A stretch of 64,000 bases of DNA from Duganella alba. GTDB taxonomy: Bacteria > Pseudomonadota > Gammaproteobacteria > Burkholderiales > Burkholderiaceae_D. The notes beneath the pieces were generated by a model that made no database searches, was not told the DNA's origin, and saw only the letters and a program-made list of their open reading frames with translations. Shown in pieces: positions 10,447-18,452 of this stretch. The DNA is taken from the NCBI RefSeq assembly GCF_009674495.1, contig NZ_WKJN01000002.1, positions 62,001 through 126,000 of the forward strand, read 5' to 3'. Position 1 is the first letter of the stretch. Each line of letters begins with the position of its first letter. The position numbers and the translations under genes were made by a program.

Positions 10447-12182
10447 CCCGCAAACGCCTCGGCCTCCAGCGGTCGGGCGAACAGATAACCCTGCACCTCG
10501 TCGCAGCCGGCGCGGCGCAGGAAATCCAGCACCGGCGCCGTCTCCACGCCCTCGGCCACTACGCGGTGGCCCAGCTCCTGCGACAGCGTGATCATCGCCG
10601 TCACCAGTGCCTGCTGGCGCGGGTCGCCGGCCAAGTCGCGGATGAAGGACTGGTCGATCTTCACCACGTCGGCCGGCATCTTCTGCAGGTAGGCCAGGCT
10701 GCTGTAGCCGGTGCCGAAATCGTCGATCGCCAGACCGACGCCCAGCGCCGCGATCTGCGCCAGCGTGGCGTGCGCCTTCACCGGCTGTTCCATGATGGCG
10801 CTCTCGGTGATCTCCAGTTCCAGGCAGTCGGCCGGCAGGTCATAGCGCTCCAGGCAGGCCGCCACGCTGGCGGCAAACGCCGGCTCCACCAGATTGGCGG
10901 CCGACACATTCACCGACACCTGCAACGCCAGGCCATCCCGGCGCCACGCGCATTGCTGGCGCAGCGCGGCGTCCAGCACCCAGGCGGTGGTGGCCTGCGC
11001 CAGGCCGGAACGCTCGATCAGCGGAATGAACTCGGCCGGGCCGACCGCGCCCAGCGTCGGATGCTCCCAGCGCAGCAGCGCCTCGGCGCCGACGCAGGCG
11101 CCGCTGACTACATTGATGCGCGGCTGATAGACGAGCCGCAGCTGTCCGGCGCCCTCCAGCGCCGCGCCGAAATCGCCGAGCAGGCTGAAACGGCGCTGGT
11201 ACAGCGCATCCTCGTCCTGCGAATACACCGCCACATGGGTCGGCAGGTCGATGGCGTCATGCGCTGCGCTGCGGGCCTTGCGCAGCACTGCCAGGCTGTC
11301 GTCGTGGCCGACGTCGAACGGCACCACGCCGGCCGACGGCGTGGCCACGTAGCGCGTCCTGGCGATGGCCAGCGCCGCCTGCATCTTGCGCTCCACGCGC
11401 GGCAGCCAGGAATCCAGCGTTTCGCCGGCCGGCGACAGCAGCATGAACTGCGCGGTGGCGACGTGGTAGATGCGCGGACCGCTGCCGATTTCGGCGCGCA
11501 GCCAGCGCGCGCCCTCGGTCACCAGCTCATCGAGATAGGACGACTTCATGGCGCGCGCGGCGTGCGCCAGCTGGTTGTGGGTGGCCAGGTTGACCAGCAC
11601 CGCCAGCCGCTGCTCGCCTTCGCCGGCGTCCCGCTGCAGATCGTGGAAATCGTCGATGAACTGGTTGCGGTTGGGCAGGCCGCTGACGGCGTCGACGCGG
11701 CCCAGCGCGTGCTGCAATTCGATCTGCGCCATCACCATGCCGGCCAGGTCGCACAGCGCGGTCAGTTCTTCGGGCGTGGTGTCGCGCGGTTCGGTGCCCA
11801 GCACGCACATGGCGCCGAGACAGTGACCGTCGGTGGTGGTCAGCGGCGCGCCGGCGTAATAGCGGATGCCGCTGGCGGCCAGCACGCTGTCGCGAAAATA
11901 GTCATCCTGCAGCAGGTCGGGGATCACCAGCACGGTGCTGCTCTCGGCCACCTGGCCGCACGGCGCGCGCAGGCGCGGAATGGAATCGTGCTCGACGCCG
12001 ACGCGCGACTTGAACCATTGGCGGTCGGCATCGGTCAGGGAGATGGCGGCGATCGGCAGGCGGAACATGCTGGCCGCCATGCGCGTGATGCGGTCGAAGG
12101 CCGCGCTGGGCGGGGTGTCGAGCAGATTGAGTTTGTGCAGCGCGTCGAGGCGGCGTGCCTCGCTTAGTTCACCAGGTGTCAT
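10362..12182 (-). CDS. GAF - degenerate GGDEF - EAL signalling protein
   Basis: About 606 residues. An N-terminal GAF domain ([12 protein letters not shown]...[12 protein letters not shown]) is followed by a diguanylate-cyclase fold without a GGDEF motif (the equivalent stretch reads TAQFMLLSP), then an EAL domain. The EAL domain keeps [28 protein letters not shown] and AEGVE, so cyclic-di-GMP phosphodiesterase activity is expected. I chose the ATG at 12182 (GGA seven bases upstream, start of GAF homology); an in-frame ATG at 12212 is the alternative. About 26 residues after the normal EAL end are encoded inside the opposing amylase gene. Confidence 0.82.
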   Translation of the reverse strand: MTPGELSEARRLDALHKLNLLDTPPSAAFDRITRMAASMFRLPIAAISLTDADRQWFKSRVGVEHDSIPRLRAPCGQVAESSTVLVIPDLLQDDYFRDSVLAASGIRYYAGAPLTTTDGHCLGAMCVLGTEPRDTTPEELTALCDLAGMVMAQIELQHALGRVDAVSGLPNRNQFIDDFHDLQRDAGEGEQRLAVLVNLATHNQLAHAARAMKSSYLDELVTEGARWLRAEIGSGPRIYHVATAQFMLLSPAGETLDSWLPRVERKMQAALAIARTRYVATPSAGVVPFDVGHDDSLAVLRKARSAAHDAIDLPTHVAVYSQDEDALYQRRFSLLGDFGAALEGAGQLRLVYQPRINVVSGACVGAEALLRWEHPTLGAVGPAEFIPLIERSGLAQATTAWVLDAALRQQCAWRRDGLALQVSVNVSAANLVEPAFAASVAACLERYDLPADCLELEITESAIMEQPVKAHATLAQIAALGVGLAIDDFGTGYSSLAYLQKMPADVVKIDQSFIRDLAGDPRQQALVTAMITLSQELGHRVVAEGVETAPVLDFLRRAGCDEVQGYLFARPLEAEAFAGYSCPISTSALRVPKLTAPPRTTAVLPE

Positions 12183-12263
12183 GTGCGGATCCGTAAAGCA
12201 GTCTGAATGCAATGCGGGTCAGGGCACTGGAGAAAAGCGGAGAGCGGGGCAGGGCTCGTGATA

Positions 12264-12286
12264 TGGAAATATCAAGTATATTTCCA
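12264..12286. promoter_or_regulatory. inverted repeat TGGAAATAT-N5-ATATTTCCA
   Basis: Perfect 9-base arms about 80 bases upstream of the EAL start codon. The right arm also forms a second dyad, TTTCCA-CA-TGGAAA (12281-12294). The AT-rich sequence contrasts with its surroundings. It is probably a regulator site for the EAL gene; the regulator is unknown. Confidence 0.45.
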
Positions 12287-12337
12287 CATGGAAACTACAT
12301 CATATCACGATCCCGCCCGCGCCGCTTTTGGCAATTT

Positions 12338-14614
12338 CTATTGCGTCGATAGCGAGTACGGCGCGTCGGCCGGCGTGGTGCCGCGCTGGGTGTTGGGCTG
12401 CGCCGTCATATCGAAGTCCAGCGTGGCGCCGCGCATCAGCGCCGCATGATCGAGCCAGTTGTGGGCGTACGGCTTGCCATTCACCTTCAGCGTGCGCACG
12501 TAGCGCTGCGCATCGCTGTTGGCCGGCGCGTTGATGGTGACGGTCTTGCCATTCTCCAGATGCAGCGTGGCTTTCGGGAACAGCGGCGCGCCCAGCACAT
12601 ACTGCGGCACGGCCGGCGTCACCGGATAGAAGCCCAGCGCCGAGAACACATACCAGGCCGAGGTCTGGCCGTTGTCCTCGTCGCCGCAGTAGCCGTCCGG
12701 CGTGGCCTTGTACAGGCGGTTCATGGTCTCGCGCGCCCAGTACTGGGTTTTCCACGGCGCGCCGGCATAGCCGTATAGGTAGATCATGTGCTGGATCGGC
12801 TGGTTACCGTGGGCGTACTGGCCCATGTTGGCGATCTGCATTTCGCGGATCTCGTGGATCACCTCACCGTAATAGCTGTCGTCGAAGGTCGGCGGCAGCG
12901 AGAACACCTGATCGAGCTTGGCGACGAACTTGTCGCGGCCGCCCATCAGCTGCACCAGGCCGTCGACGTCCTGGAACACCGACCAGGTGTAGTGCCAGCT
13001 GTTCCCCTCGGTGAAGGCGTCGCCCCACTTGAAGGGATTGAACGGCGACTGGAAGCTGCCATCCTTGTTCTTGCCGCGCATCAGACCCGACTCCGGATCG
13101 AACAGCTTCTTGTAGTTCATCGCGCGCTGCTTGTAGATGGCGATTTCCGACTCCGGCTTGCCCAGCGCCTTGCCCAGTTGCCAGATGGCGAAATCGTCGT
13201 ACGAGTATTCCAGCGTGCGCGCGGCGTTCTCGTTGATCTTCACGTCGTACGGCACGTAACCCAGCTCGTTGTAGTACTTGACGCCCTTGCGGCCGACGGC
13301 GTCCATCGGGCCTTCGTTGTCGGCGCCGTGCTTGAGCGCCTGCCACAGGGTCTCGATGTCGTAGCCGCGCAGGCCCTTGACGTAGGCTTCCGCCACCACC
13401 GAGGCCGAGTTGTTGCCGACCATGACGTTGGCCAAGCCGGGGCTGGACCATTCAGGCAGCCAACCGCCTTCCTTGTAGTCGTTGACCAGGCCGGCCTGCA
13501 TCTCCTTGTTGATCGACGGGTACATCAGGTTCAGGAATGGATACAGCGCGCGGAAGGTGTCCCAGAAGCCGGTGCCGGCAAACATATAGCCGGGCAGGAT
13601 CTTGCCGTTGTAAGGACTCCAGTGGACGATCTGGTTGTTGGCATCGACCTCGTACAGCTTGTTCGGGAAGAACAGCATGCGATACAGACTGGAATAGAAG
13701 GTGCGGGTCTGATCGACGCTGCCGCCTTCGACGCTGATGCGGCCCAGCGTCTTGTTCCAGATATCCTTGCCCTTTTGCGCGGTGGCGTCGAAGCTGTCGT
13801 CGGCCAGTTCGCGTTTCAGGTTCAGCTCCGCCTGTTCCTCGCTGATGAAGGAGGAGGCGACACGCATGCCGACCTTCTCGCCTTTTTCGGTTTTGAAGCC
13901 GACCACCGCGCCGCTATGCTCGCTGGCCAGCTCCGTCACGCCGTCCACCAGCTTGTTGCCGCTCCAGATGCGGGAGGAGGTGAACGGCTTGTCGAAGTAG
14001 ATGACAAAGTAGTTCTTGAAGTTCGGCAGCGGGCCGCGCGCGTAGCGGGTGCTGTAGCCGACGATCTTGCGCTGCTCCGGCAGCACCTTGATGTAGGAGC
14101 CCTTGTCGTAGGCGTCCACCACCACATAGGCTTCATCGGTCTTCGGATAGGTGAAGCGGAACTGCGCGGCGCGTTCGGTCGGCGTGATCTCGGTGGTGAC
14201 GTCGGCGTCGGCCAGGTACACGCTGTAGTAGTACGGCTTGGCGGTTTCCGCCTTGTGCGAGAACCAGCTGGCGCGGTCGTCCTGGTTGAAGCGCAGCTTG
14301 CCGGTGACCGGCATGATGGCGAACTGGCCGTAGTCGTTCATCCACGGCGATGGCTGGTGCGTCTGCTTGAAGCCGCGGATCTTGTCGGCGTCGTAGGTGT
14401 AGGCCCAGCCGTTGCCCATCTTGCCGGTCTGCGGCGTCCAGAAATTCATCCCCCACGGCAGCGCGATGGTGGGATAGGTATTGCCGTTGGAGAGCTCGGG
14501 CTTGCTGGCGGTTCCCATCAGGGGATTGACCAGTTCCACCGGATCTTTGACCGGGGTGGCGTAAGCATTGAGCGCGACCAGCAAGGCGGGAATTGCGAGC
14601 GTGTGCAGTTTCAT
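12338..14614 (-). CDS. GH92 exo-alpha-mannosidase
   Basis: 758 residues with a signal peptide (MKLHTLAIPALLVALNAYA). The opening VNPLMGTASKP..SNGNTYPTIALPWGMNFWTPQTG, the middle MFAGTGFWDTFRALYPFLNLMYP and the late GDEDNGQTSAWYVFSALGFYPV are hallmarks of GH92, a calcium-dependent alpha-mannosidase family. It would remove mannose from glycans in the periplasm or outside. AGGAC lies just before the ATG. It is third in a row with pullulanase and a PKD lipoprotein, separated from the latter by 104 bases containing a 19-base palindrome. Its linkage preference cannot be read from sequence. Confidence 0.88.
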   Translation of the reverse strand: MKLHTLAIPALLVALNAYATPVKDPVELVNPLMGTASKPELSNGNTYPTIALPWGMNFWTPQTGKMGNGWAYTYDADKIRGFKQTHQPSPWMNDYGQFAIMPVTGKLRFNQDDRASWFSHKAETAKPYYYSVYLADADVTTEITPTERAAQFRFTYPKTDEAYVVVDAYDKGSYIKVLPEQRKIVGYSTRYARGPLPNFKNYFVIYFDKPFTSSRIWSGNKLVDGVTELASEHSGAVVGFKTEKGEKVGMRVASSFISEEQAELNLKRELADDSFDATAQKGKDIWNKTLGRISVEGGSVDQTRTFYSSLYRMLFFPNKLYEVDANNQIVHWSPYNGKILPGYMFAGTGFWDTFRALYPFLNLMYPSINKEMQAGLVNDYKEGGWLPEWSSPGLANVMVGNNSASVVAEAYVKGLRGYDIETLWQALKHGADNEGPMDAVGRKGVKYYNELGYVPYDVKINENAARTLEYSYDDFAIWQLGKALGKPESEIAIYKQRAMNYKKLFDPESGLMRGKNKDGSFQSPFNPFKWGDAFTEGNSWHYTWSVFQDVDGLVQLMGGRDKFVAKLDQVFSLPPTFDDSYYGEVIHEIREMQIANMGQYAHGNQPIQHMIYLYGYAGAPWKTQYWARETMNRLYKATPDGYCGDEDNGQTSAWYVFSALGFYPVTPAVPQYVLGAPLFPKATLHLENGKTVTINAPANSDAQRYVRTLKVNGKPYAHNWLDHAALMRGATLDFDMTAQPNTQRGTTPADAPYSLSTQ

Positions 14615-14643
14615 GTCCTGTTTATCGTTGGATGAAGACAAAC

Positions 14644-14662
14644 CAGTGTAGCAGCTACACTG
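14644..14662. promoter_or_regulatory. 19-bp perfect palindrome CAGTGTAGC-A-GCTACACTG
   Basis: It lies 30 bases upstream of the GH92 start codon, between the lipoprotein and GH92 genes. It has no T-tract, so a protein-binding operator is more likely than a terminator. It shares the GTAG/CTAC half-sites of the dyads at 5570, 17884 and 20058, but with a 3-base gap. Confidence 0.5.
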
Positions 14663-14718
14663 CGGCTGGCAACGGGACGCCCCGAGTTTATCGGGATTTA
14701 CTAAACAAGCCGTGGGGA

Positions 14719-15066
14719 TTAGCGCGCGGTGATGGTGACCGAGGACGGCGCGCTGTCGAGCGTGCCGTCGTTGACGGTCAGGGTGGCGATGTAGTCGCCC
14801 GGCAGATCGGCGAAAAAGGTCGGCGTGGCGACATGGTAGTTGAGCAGCGCGGCGCTGCTGCCGGCCGGCTTCACCAGCGTCCACGCATAGCTGACGATGT
14901 CCTGGTCGGCATCGGTGGCGCTGCCGGCCAGCTTGATCGAGGTGCCGGCGGCTACCGTCTGCGCCGGGCCGGCGTCGGCCACCGGCGCGCGGTTAGCCTG
15001 GGCGACGTAATCGCCGCCGCCGCAGCCGCCGAGCACCAGCAGAATCAGGATGAAGGATTTTCGCAT
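14719..15066 (-). CDS. small lipoprotein with a PKD-like domain
   Basis: 115 residues. The signal sequence MRKSFILILLVLGGC ends in a good lipobox (LGGC), followed by GGGDYVAQANR and one PKD/K319-like beta-sandwich domain (PVADAGPAQTVAAGTSIKLAGSATDADQDIVSYAWTL). PKD domains often bind carbohydrate or mediate surface contacts. It starts 4 bases after the pullulanase stop and is surely co-transcribed with it, so it may help hold the polysaccharide or the enzyme at the cell surface. Confidence 0.78.
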   Translation of the reverse strand: MRKSFILILLVLGGCGGGDYVAQANRAPVADAGPAQTVAAGTSIKLAGSATDADQDIVSYAWTLVKPAGSSAALLNYHVATPTFFADLPGDYIATLTVNDGTLDSAPSSVTITAR

Positions 15067-15069
15067 CCA

Positions 15070-17796
15070 TCAATTTTCAACGAAAACGACCGCGCTGCGT
15101 GGCGGCACGGTGAAGGTTCCGCTGGATTGATCAAACTTGGCTTGCGAGGCCACGCGTTTGTCCGCTGCGGCCATGCCGGTGTGGACAGGATGCAGCGTGT
15201 AGCGGCGGTTCTTTTCCTCCGCCACGGTGATCCGCTGCGCGGTCTTGTCGACGTTGATCAGGTAAGTGATGGACTTGAAGCGCGCGCCGGCATAGCCCTG
15301 GCCGTCGATGTGGGCGGCGATCACGGTCGGCACCTGCGCCGGGCCGGTGTTGAAGAAGCGCAGGCGCTGCTGGATGTCGGCGGCGGTGCGCAGGCGGAAC
15401 AGCGTGCTGCTGGAGCGGATCGCCAGCAGGTCGCGGAAGGCGTCGCGCGCGTAGGCGATGTCCGCCGGCGCCGGCTTGATGGCGGCGTTGCGCAGCAGTG
15501 GCTTGATCAACGCATAGTCCTTGCCGTTGTCGGCGGCCGGCGGCAGGCCGGTGCCGAAGTAGTTGTCCTGGTAGCTCCAGTCGACGCGGTTGAACCAGTC
15601 GCCCGACTCGAAGCTGTTGCGGTCCAGCGATTTGGAACGCAGGATGTCGAAGCCGGCGTGGAAGTAGGCCACGCCCTGGCTGAAGGCGTTGATGGCGGCG
15701 CCCAGCATCTGCACCTGCGCGCGTTCTTGCGCGGTGGTGGTCTGCGGCAGCTTGAAGGCATTGATGTCGTACAGCGTCTGGTTGTCGTGGTTCTCGACGT
15801 AGTTCACCACCTCGCCCGGTTCGCTGGCATAGCCGGCCGGCTGATTGCCGCCGTAGACAATGTCCTGCAGCGCCACGGTGCGGCCGTCGGCGGTGGTCAG
15901 CGGATAGCTGCGGATGGTGCCGGCCAGGCCCACCTTGACCATGTCCGACGCGTGCAGCAGATCGGCGGCAGGGCGCCGGGGCGCCTGCTCGTTGGCATCG
16001 TAGACCAGGCCATTGATATAGCCCTGCTGCGTAATGAGTTGCACGCCGCTGTCGCCGGCGCCGCCACCGCGCACCGCGTCGCGGCCACGGTCGCTGAAGG
16101 TGCCGATGCCGCTGCCGTTCAGCGACAGCTGCGAGGCCTGCACGAAGCGCGCGCCGTCGGCCACTTCGCCGAAGTTCCAGCCCTCGCCGATCAGGTTGAT
16201 GTGGCGGCCCGCCGCGCGGTCGGCGCTGGCCTGCAGCTGCTCCATGGCGGCGCGCGGCTGGTGGCCCATCAGGTCGAAGCGGAAGGAGTCGATCTTGTAT
16301 TGTTTGGCCCACAGCGCGACCGAGTCCACCATCAGCTTGCCCATCATGAGGTTTTCGGTGGCGGTGTTGTCGCAGCAGGTCGAGCGTTCGATGTCGCCCC
16401 TGGCGTTCAGGCGGTGGTAGTAACCGGGCACCACGCGGTCCAGCACCGACTTCTCGTGCTGGCCGGCGATGAAGGTGTGGTTGTAGACCACGTCCATACC
16501 GACGCGCAGGCCGGTCTTGTGCAGCGCCTGCACCATCTGGCGGAATTCGACGATGCGCCTGGCGCCGTCGGCCGGATCGGTGCTGTAGCTGCCTTCCGGC
16601 GCGTTGTAGTGGAACGGATCATAACCCCAGTTGTAGCAGTCCTGCGCCTGGGATTGCGCCACCGTCGCCTGCTGCGTGTCGCTGTCCGGCGCGGCCGCCG
16701 CGATCCGCGGCGTGACGCAACCCTGTTCCGGCACGCTGCCGATGTCGTAGACGGGTAGCAGGTGGATGTCGGTCATGCCGGCCTTGCTCAACGCGGCCAG
16801 ATGCTTCATGCCGTTCGAACCGGTCTCGGTGAAGGCGGCGAACTTGCCACGGTGGGCGGCGCTGACGGTGCTGTCGTTGATTGAAAAGTCGCGCACGTGC
16901 AGCTCGTAGACCGTCATATCGGTTTGCGCGGCGACCTTGTTCGGCGCTGGTGTCTTGTCCCAGCCGGCTGGTTTGAGTTTGGTCGCGCCCAGGTCGGTGA
17001 TGTAGCTGCGCTTCGAATCGGTGGTCAGGCTGACGGAGTAGGGATCGGTCACCAGGTTGCGCACCAGGCCTGCCGATGGCGCGACCACGTCGACCAGGTA
17101 TTGATAGTACTGGCCGTCGCGGCCGGCGCGGGTGGACCAGATGCCGGTGGCGTCGTCGCGCGTCATCGGCGTGATGGCGCTGGCCTTGCCGGCGCCGCTG
17201 GCGTAGGTGCAGACCGCGACGTTCTGCGCGGTCGGCGCCCACAGCTTGAAGCCGGCGTCGCGCGGGCTGACGGTGGCGCCGAGATCATCGGCCTTGGCGG
17301 CGCTGGCGTAGATGTCGTCCAACGCGCCGGCGATTTGCAGCGAGGTGACGTCGGCCACCGTGCCATCATCGGCTTCGCGCACCAGCAGCGCCTGCTGCGT
17401 CAGCGTCGACGGCACACGCGCCGTGTCGCTGACCGCCAGCACCGCGCCGTTGCCGACAAACTTGAAGCGCTGCGCCACATCGGCAGGCAGGGCGCCATCA
17501 AAGCGCGACAGCGTCAGCGCGCCATCGGCGCCGGTCACGCGGGCGCCGGGCGTGGCGTGCAACTGCGCGCTGGCGGAGTAGTAAAGCTTGAAGACGCCGC
17601 CGGCGGCATCCGCGCCCGGCCACTTGATCAATTGGCGGTTGAGCCAATACGCGCGGGCATCGACGGCTGGTGCGGCGTGCAGGGTGGTGGCAAACGCCCC
17701 ATCGCAATCCGCCAGCGAAGGCGCAGCCGAAGCCGCCAAACAAGTCAGCGCCAGCGCGCCTCCCAACCCAACCACCGCCACGCGCTTGCCCGCCAT
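15070..17796 (-). CDS. pulA: pullulanase-type alpha-1,6-glucosidase, GH13
   Basis: 908 residues with a Sec-type signal peptide (the cysteine in ALTC is not a good lipobox). After an N-terminal beta domain and a CBM48-like module (FKLWAPTAQNVAV) comes the GH13 barrel with the pullulanase marker YNWGYDPFHY. Catalytic motifs are GMDVVYNHT, DSFRFDLMGH (nucleophile Asp508), GEGWNFGE (Glu538) and YVENHDNQT. It cuts alpha-1,6 branches in pullulan and branched dextrins, which feeds the amylase and alpha-glucosidases nearby. First gene of a unit with the PKD lipoprotein and perhaps GH92. Confidence 0.9.
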   Translation of the reverse strand: MAGKRVAVVGLGGALALTCLAASAAPSLADCDGAFATTLHAAPAVDARAYWLNRQLIKWPGADAAGGVFKLYYSASAQLHATPGARVTGADGALTLSRFDGALPADVAQRFKFVGNGAVLAVSDTARVPSTLTQQALLVREADDGTVADVTSLQIAGALDDIYASAAKADDLGATVSPRDAGFKLWAPTAQNVAVCTYASGAGKASAITPMTRDDATGIWSTRAGRDGQYYQYLVDVVAPSAGLVRNLVTDPYSVSLTTDSKRSYITDLGATKLKPAGWDKTPAPNKVAAQTDMTVYELHVRDFSINDSTVSAAHRGKFAAFTETGSNGMKHLAALSKAGMTDIHLLPVYDIGSVPEQGCVTPRIAAAAPDSDTQQATVAQSQAQDCYNWGYDPFHYNAPEGSYSTDPADGARRIVEFRQMVQALHKTGLRVGMDVVYNHTFIAGQHEKSVLDRVVPGYYHRLNARGDIERSTCCDNTATENLMMGKLMVDSVALWAKQYKIDSFRFDLMGHQPRAAMEQLQASADRAAGRHINLIGEGWNFGEVADGARFVQASQLSLNGSGIGTFSDRGRDAVRGGGAGDSGVQLITQQGYINGLVYDANEQAPRRPAADLLHASDMVKVGLAGTIRSYPLTTADGRTVALQDIVYGGNQPAGYASEPGEVVNYVENHDNQTLYDINAFKLPQTTTAQERAQVQMLGAAINAFSQGVAYFHAGFDILRSKSLDRNSFESGDWFNRVDWSYQDNYFGTGLPPAADNGKDYALIKPLLRNAAIKPAPADIAYARDAFRDLLAIRSSSTLFRLRTAADIQQRLRFFNTGPAQVPTVIAAHIDGQGYAGARFKSITYLINVDKTAQRITVAEEKNRRYTLHPVHTGMAAADKRVASQAKFDQSSGTFTVPPRSAVVFVEN

Positions 17797-17832
17797 ATCG
17801 TCTCCAAACCGTTAATTTAGGTAGTGCAGTTA

Positions 17833-17887
17833 CAGAATCTGCAGATTGCCCTTGAATTTGGCGGTTATGGTACTCCAGAATCTGTAG
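17833..17887. promoter_or_regulatory. two copies of CAGAATCTG(C/T)AG upstream of pulA
   Basis: Copies at 17833-17844 and 17876-17887 are direct repeats with a 43-base pitch, about four helical turns. Each contains the dyad CAGA-N-TCTG. They lie 37-91 bases upstream of the pulA ATG on the minus strand and look like paired operator sites. Confidence 0.5.
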
Positions 17888-17896
17888 TTTTGATAC
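17884..17896. promoter_or_regulatory. candidate operator GTAG-TTTTG-ATAC
   Basis: An imperfect dyad upstream of pulA that resembles the sites at 5570 and 20058. It overlaps the end of the second CAGAATCTG repeat. A common regulator is inferred from position and similarity only. Confidence 0.35.
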
Positions 17897-17989
17897 TTTT
17901 CGATTGACTGAAGAGTTTGCGACTGCTCAAGAAGCGGTAAAAGCTCCCACGGCAGCATTGTGAATATGGGCTGTGCTTTGGGGGGAGTC

Positions 17990-18224
17990 GCTCATCGAAG
18001 CGCAGGATTTCGTGGCTCCCAGGAACCGGCGGATTTGCATGCGCCTGGCATCCTGTACTTCAAGCGCGGCGAAATGGCGCTCGCAGAGACCGCGTTTACC
18101 AATTCGCTGAACCTCGGTGCGGCCGCGCGCAAAGGAACAGATCAAGAATTCGACGTGCGGCGGCCTTGTCCAGCTTTGATAGCTGGCGTTGTGCTTGGCG
18201 TGTGTAGTCAATCTGCCAGGCCAA
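17990..18224 (-). pseudogene. remnant of a RelE/ParE-type toxin gene
   Basis: From a TTG at 18224 that overlaps the end of the antitoxin gene, the frame reads MAWQIDYTRQAQRQLSKLDK then AAARRILD, the classic N-terminus of RelE toxins. It then hits TAA at 18096-18098 after 42 codons. Further RelE-like pieces continue in the other two frames (QRIGKRGLCERHFAAL, then LKYRMPGA where WKYRVGD is expected), so at least two frameshifts have destroyed the gene. The overlapping antitoxin order is normal for relBE-type modules. No functional toxin can be made from this copy. Confidence 0.7.
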
Positions 18225-18435
18225 GATTTTTCCTGACCTGTTCTGATGAGTAGATCGGCTCCTTGCCGCTGGCAACGCGTTGCATCGTGGACTCGGCGAG
18301 ATAGAGATCTTCCAAATCCTCGATGCCGTAGGCGATCAGTTCTCGCAGGTGCGTGTCGAGCGTCTTACCCGTGCGCATGGCCAGCTTCTTTAGCCGCTGT
18401 TCAGTTTTTGCATCCAGCTCAAATGAAATGGCCAT
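18208..18435 (-). CDS. RHH-type antitoxin (RelB-like), apparently orphaned
   Basis: 75 residues. MAISFELDAKTEQRLKKLAMRTGKTLDTHLRELIAYGIEDLEDLYLAESTMQRVASGKEPIYSSEQVRKNLGLAD (shown here only as the family pattern) has an N-terminal ribbon-helix-helix for DNA binding and a C-terminal tail for toxin contact. The reading frame is intact, while the toxin gene that overlaps its last codons is broken. It may still repress its own promoter or neutralise a related toxin elsewhere. It lies between pulA and the POT transporter gene. Confidence 0.75.
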   Translation of the reverse strand: MAISFELDAKTEQRLKKLAMRTGKTLDTHLRELIAYGIEDLEDLYLAESTMQRVASGKEPIYSSEQVRKNLGLAD

Positions 18436-18452
18436 GGCTTGTCTCGCTGTGG

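Noticed and set aside
14615..14884. N-terminal extension of GH92 in the long minus-strand frame
   Set aside because: It reads across the lipoprotein gene in the wrong frame; the signal peptide starts at 14614 with AGGAC before it.
18000..18210. Insertion sequence remnant beside the toxin-antitoxin pair
   Set aside because: No transposase fragment or terminal inverted repeats found; the sequence is explained as degraded relE.
17927..18211. 94-residue minus-strand frame as an intact toxin gene
   Set aside because: It reads through the relE remnant in a shifted frame; only its middle (QRIGKRGLCERHFAAL) resembles RelE and its start lacks the RelE N-terminus.
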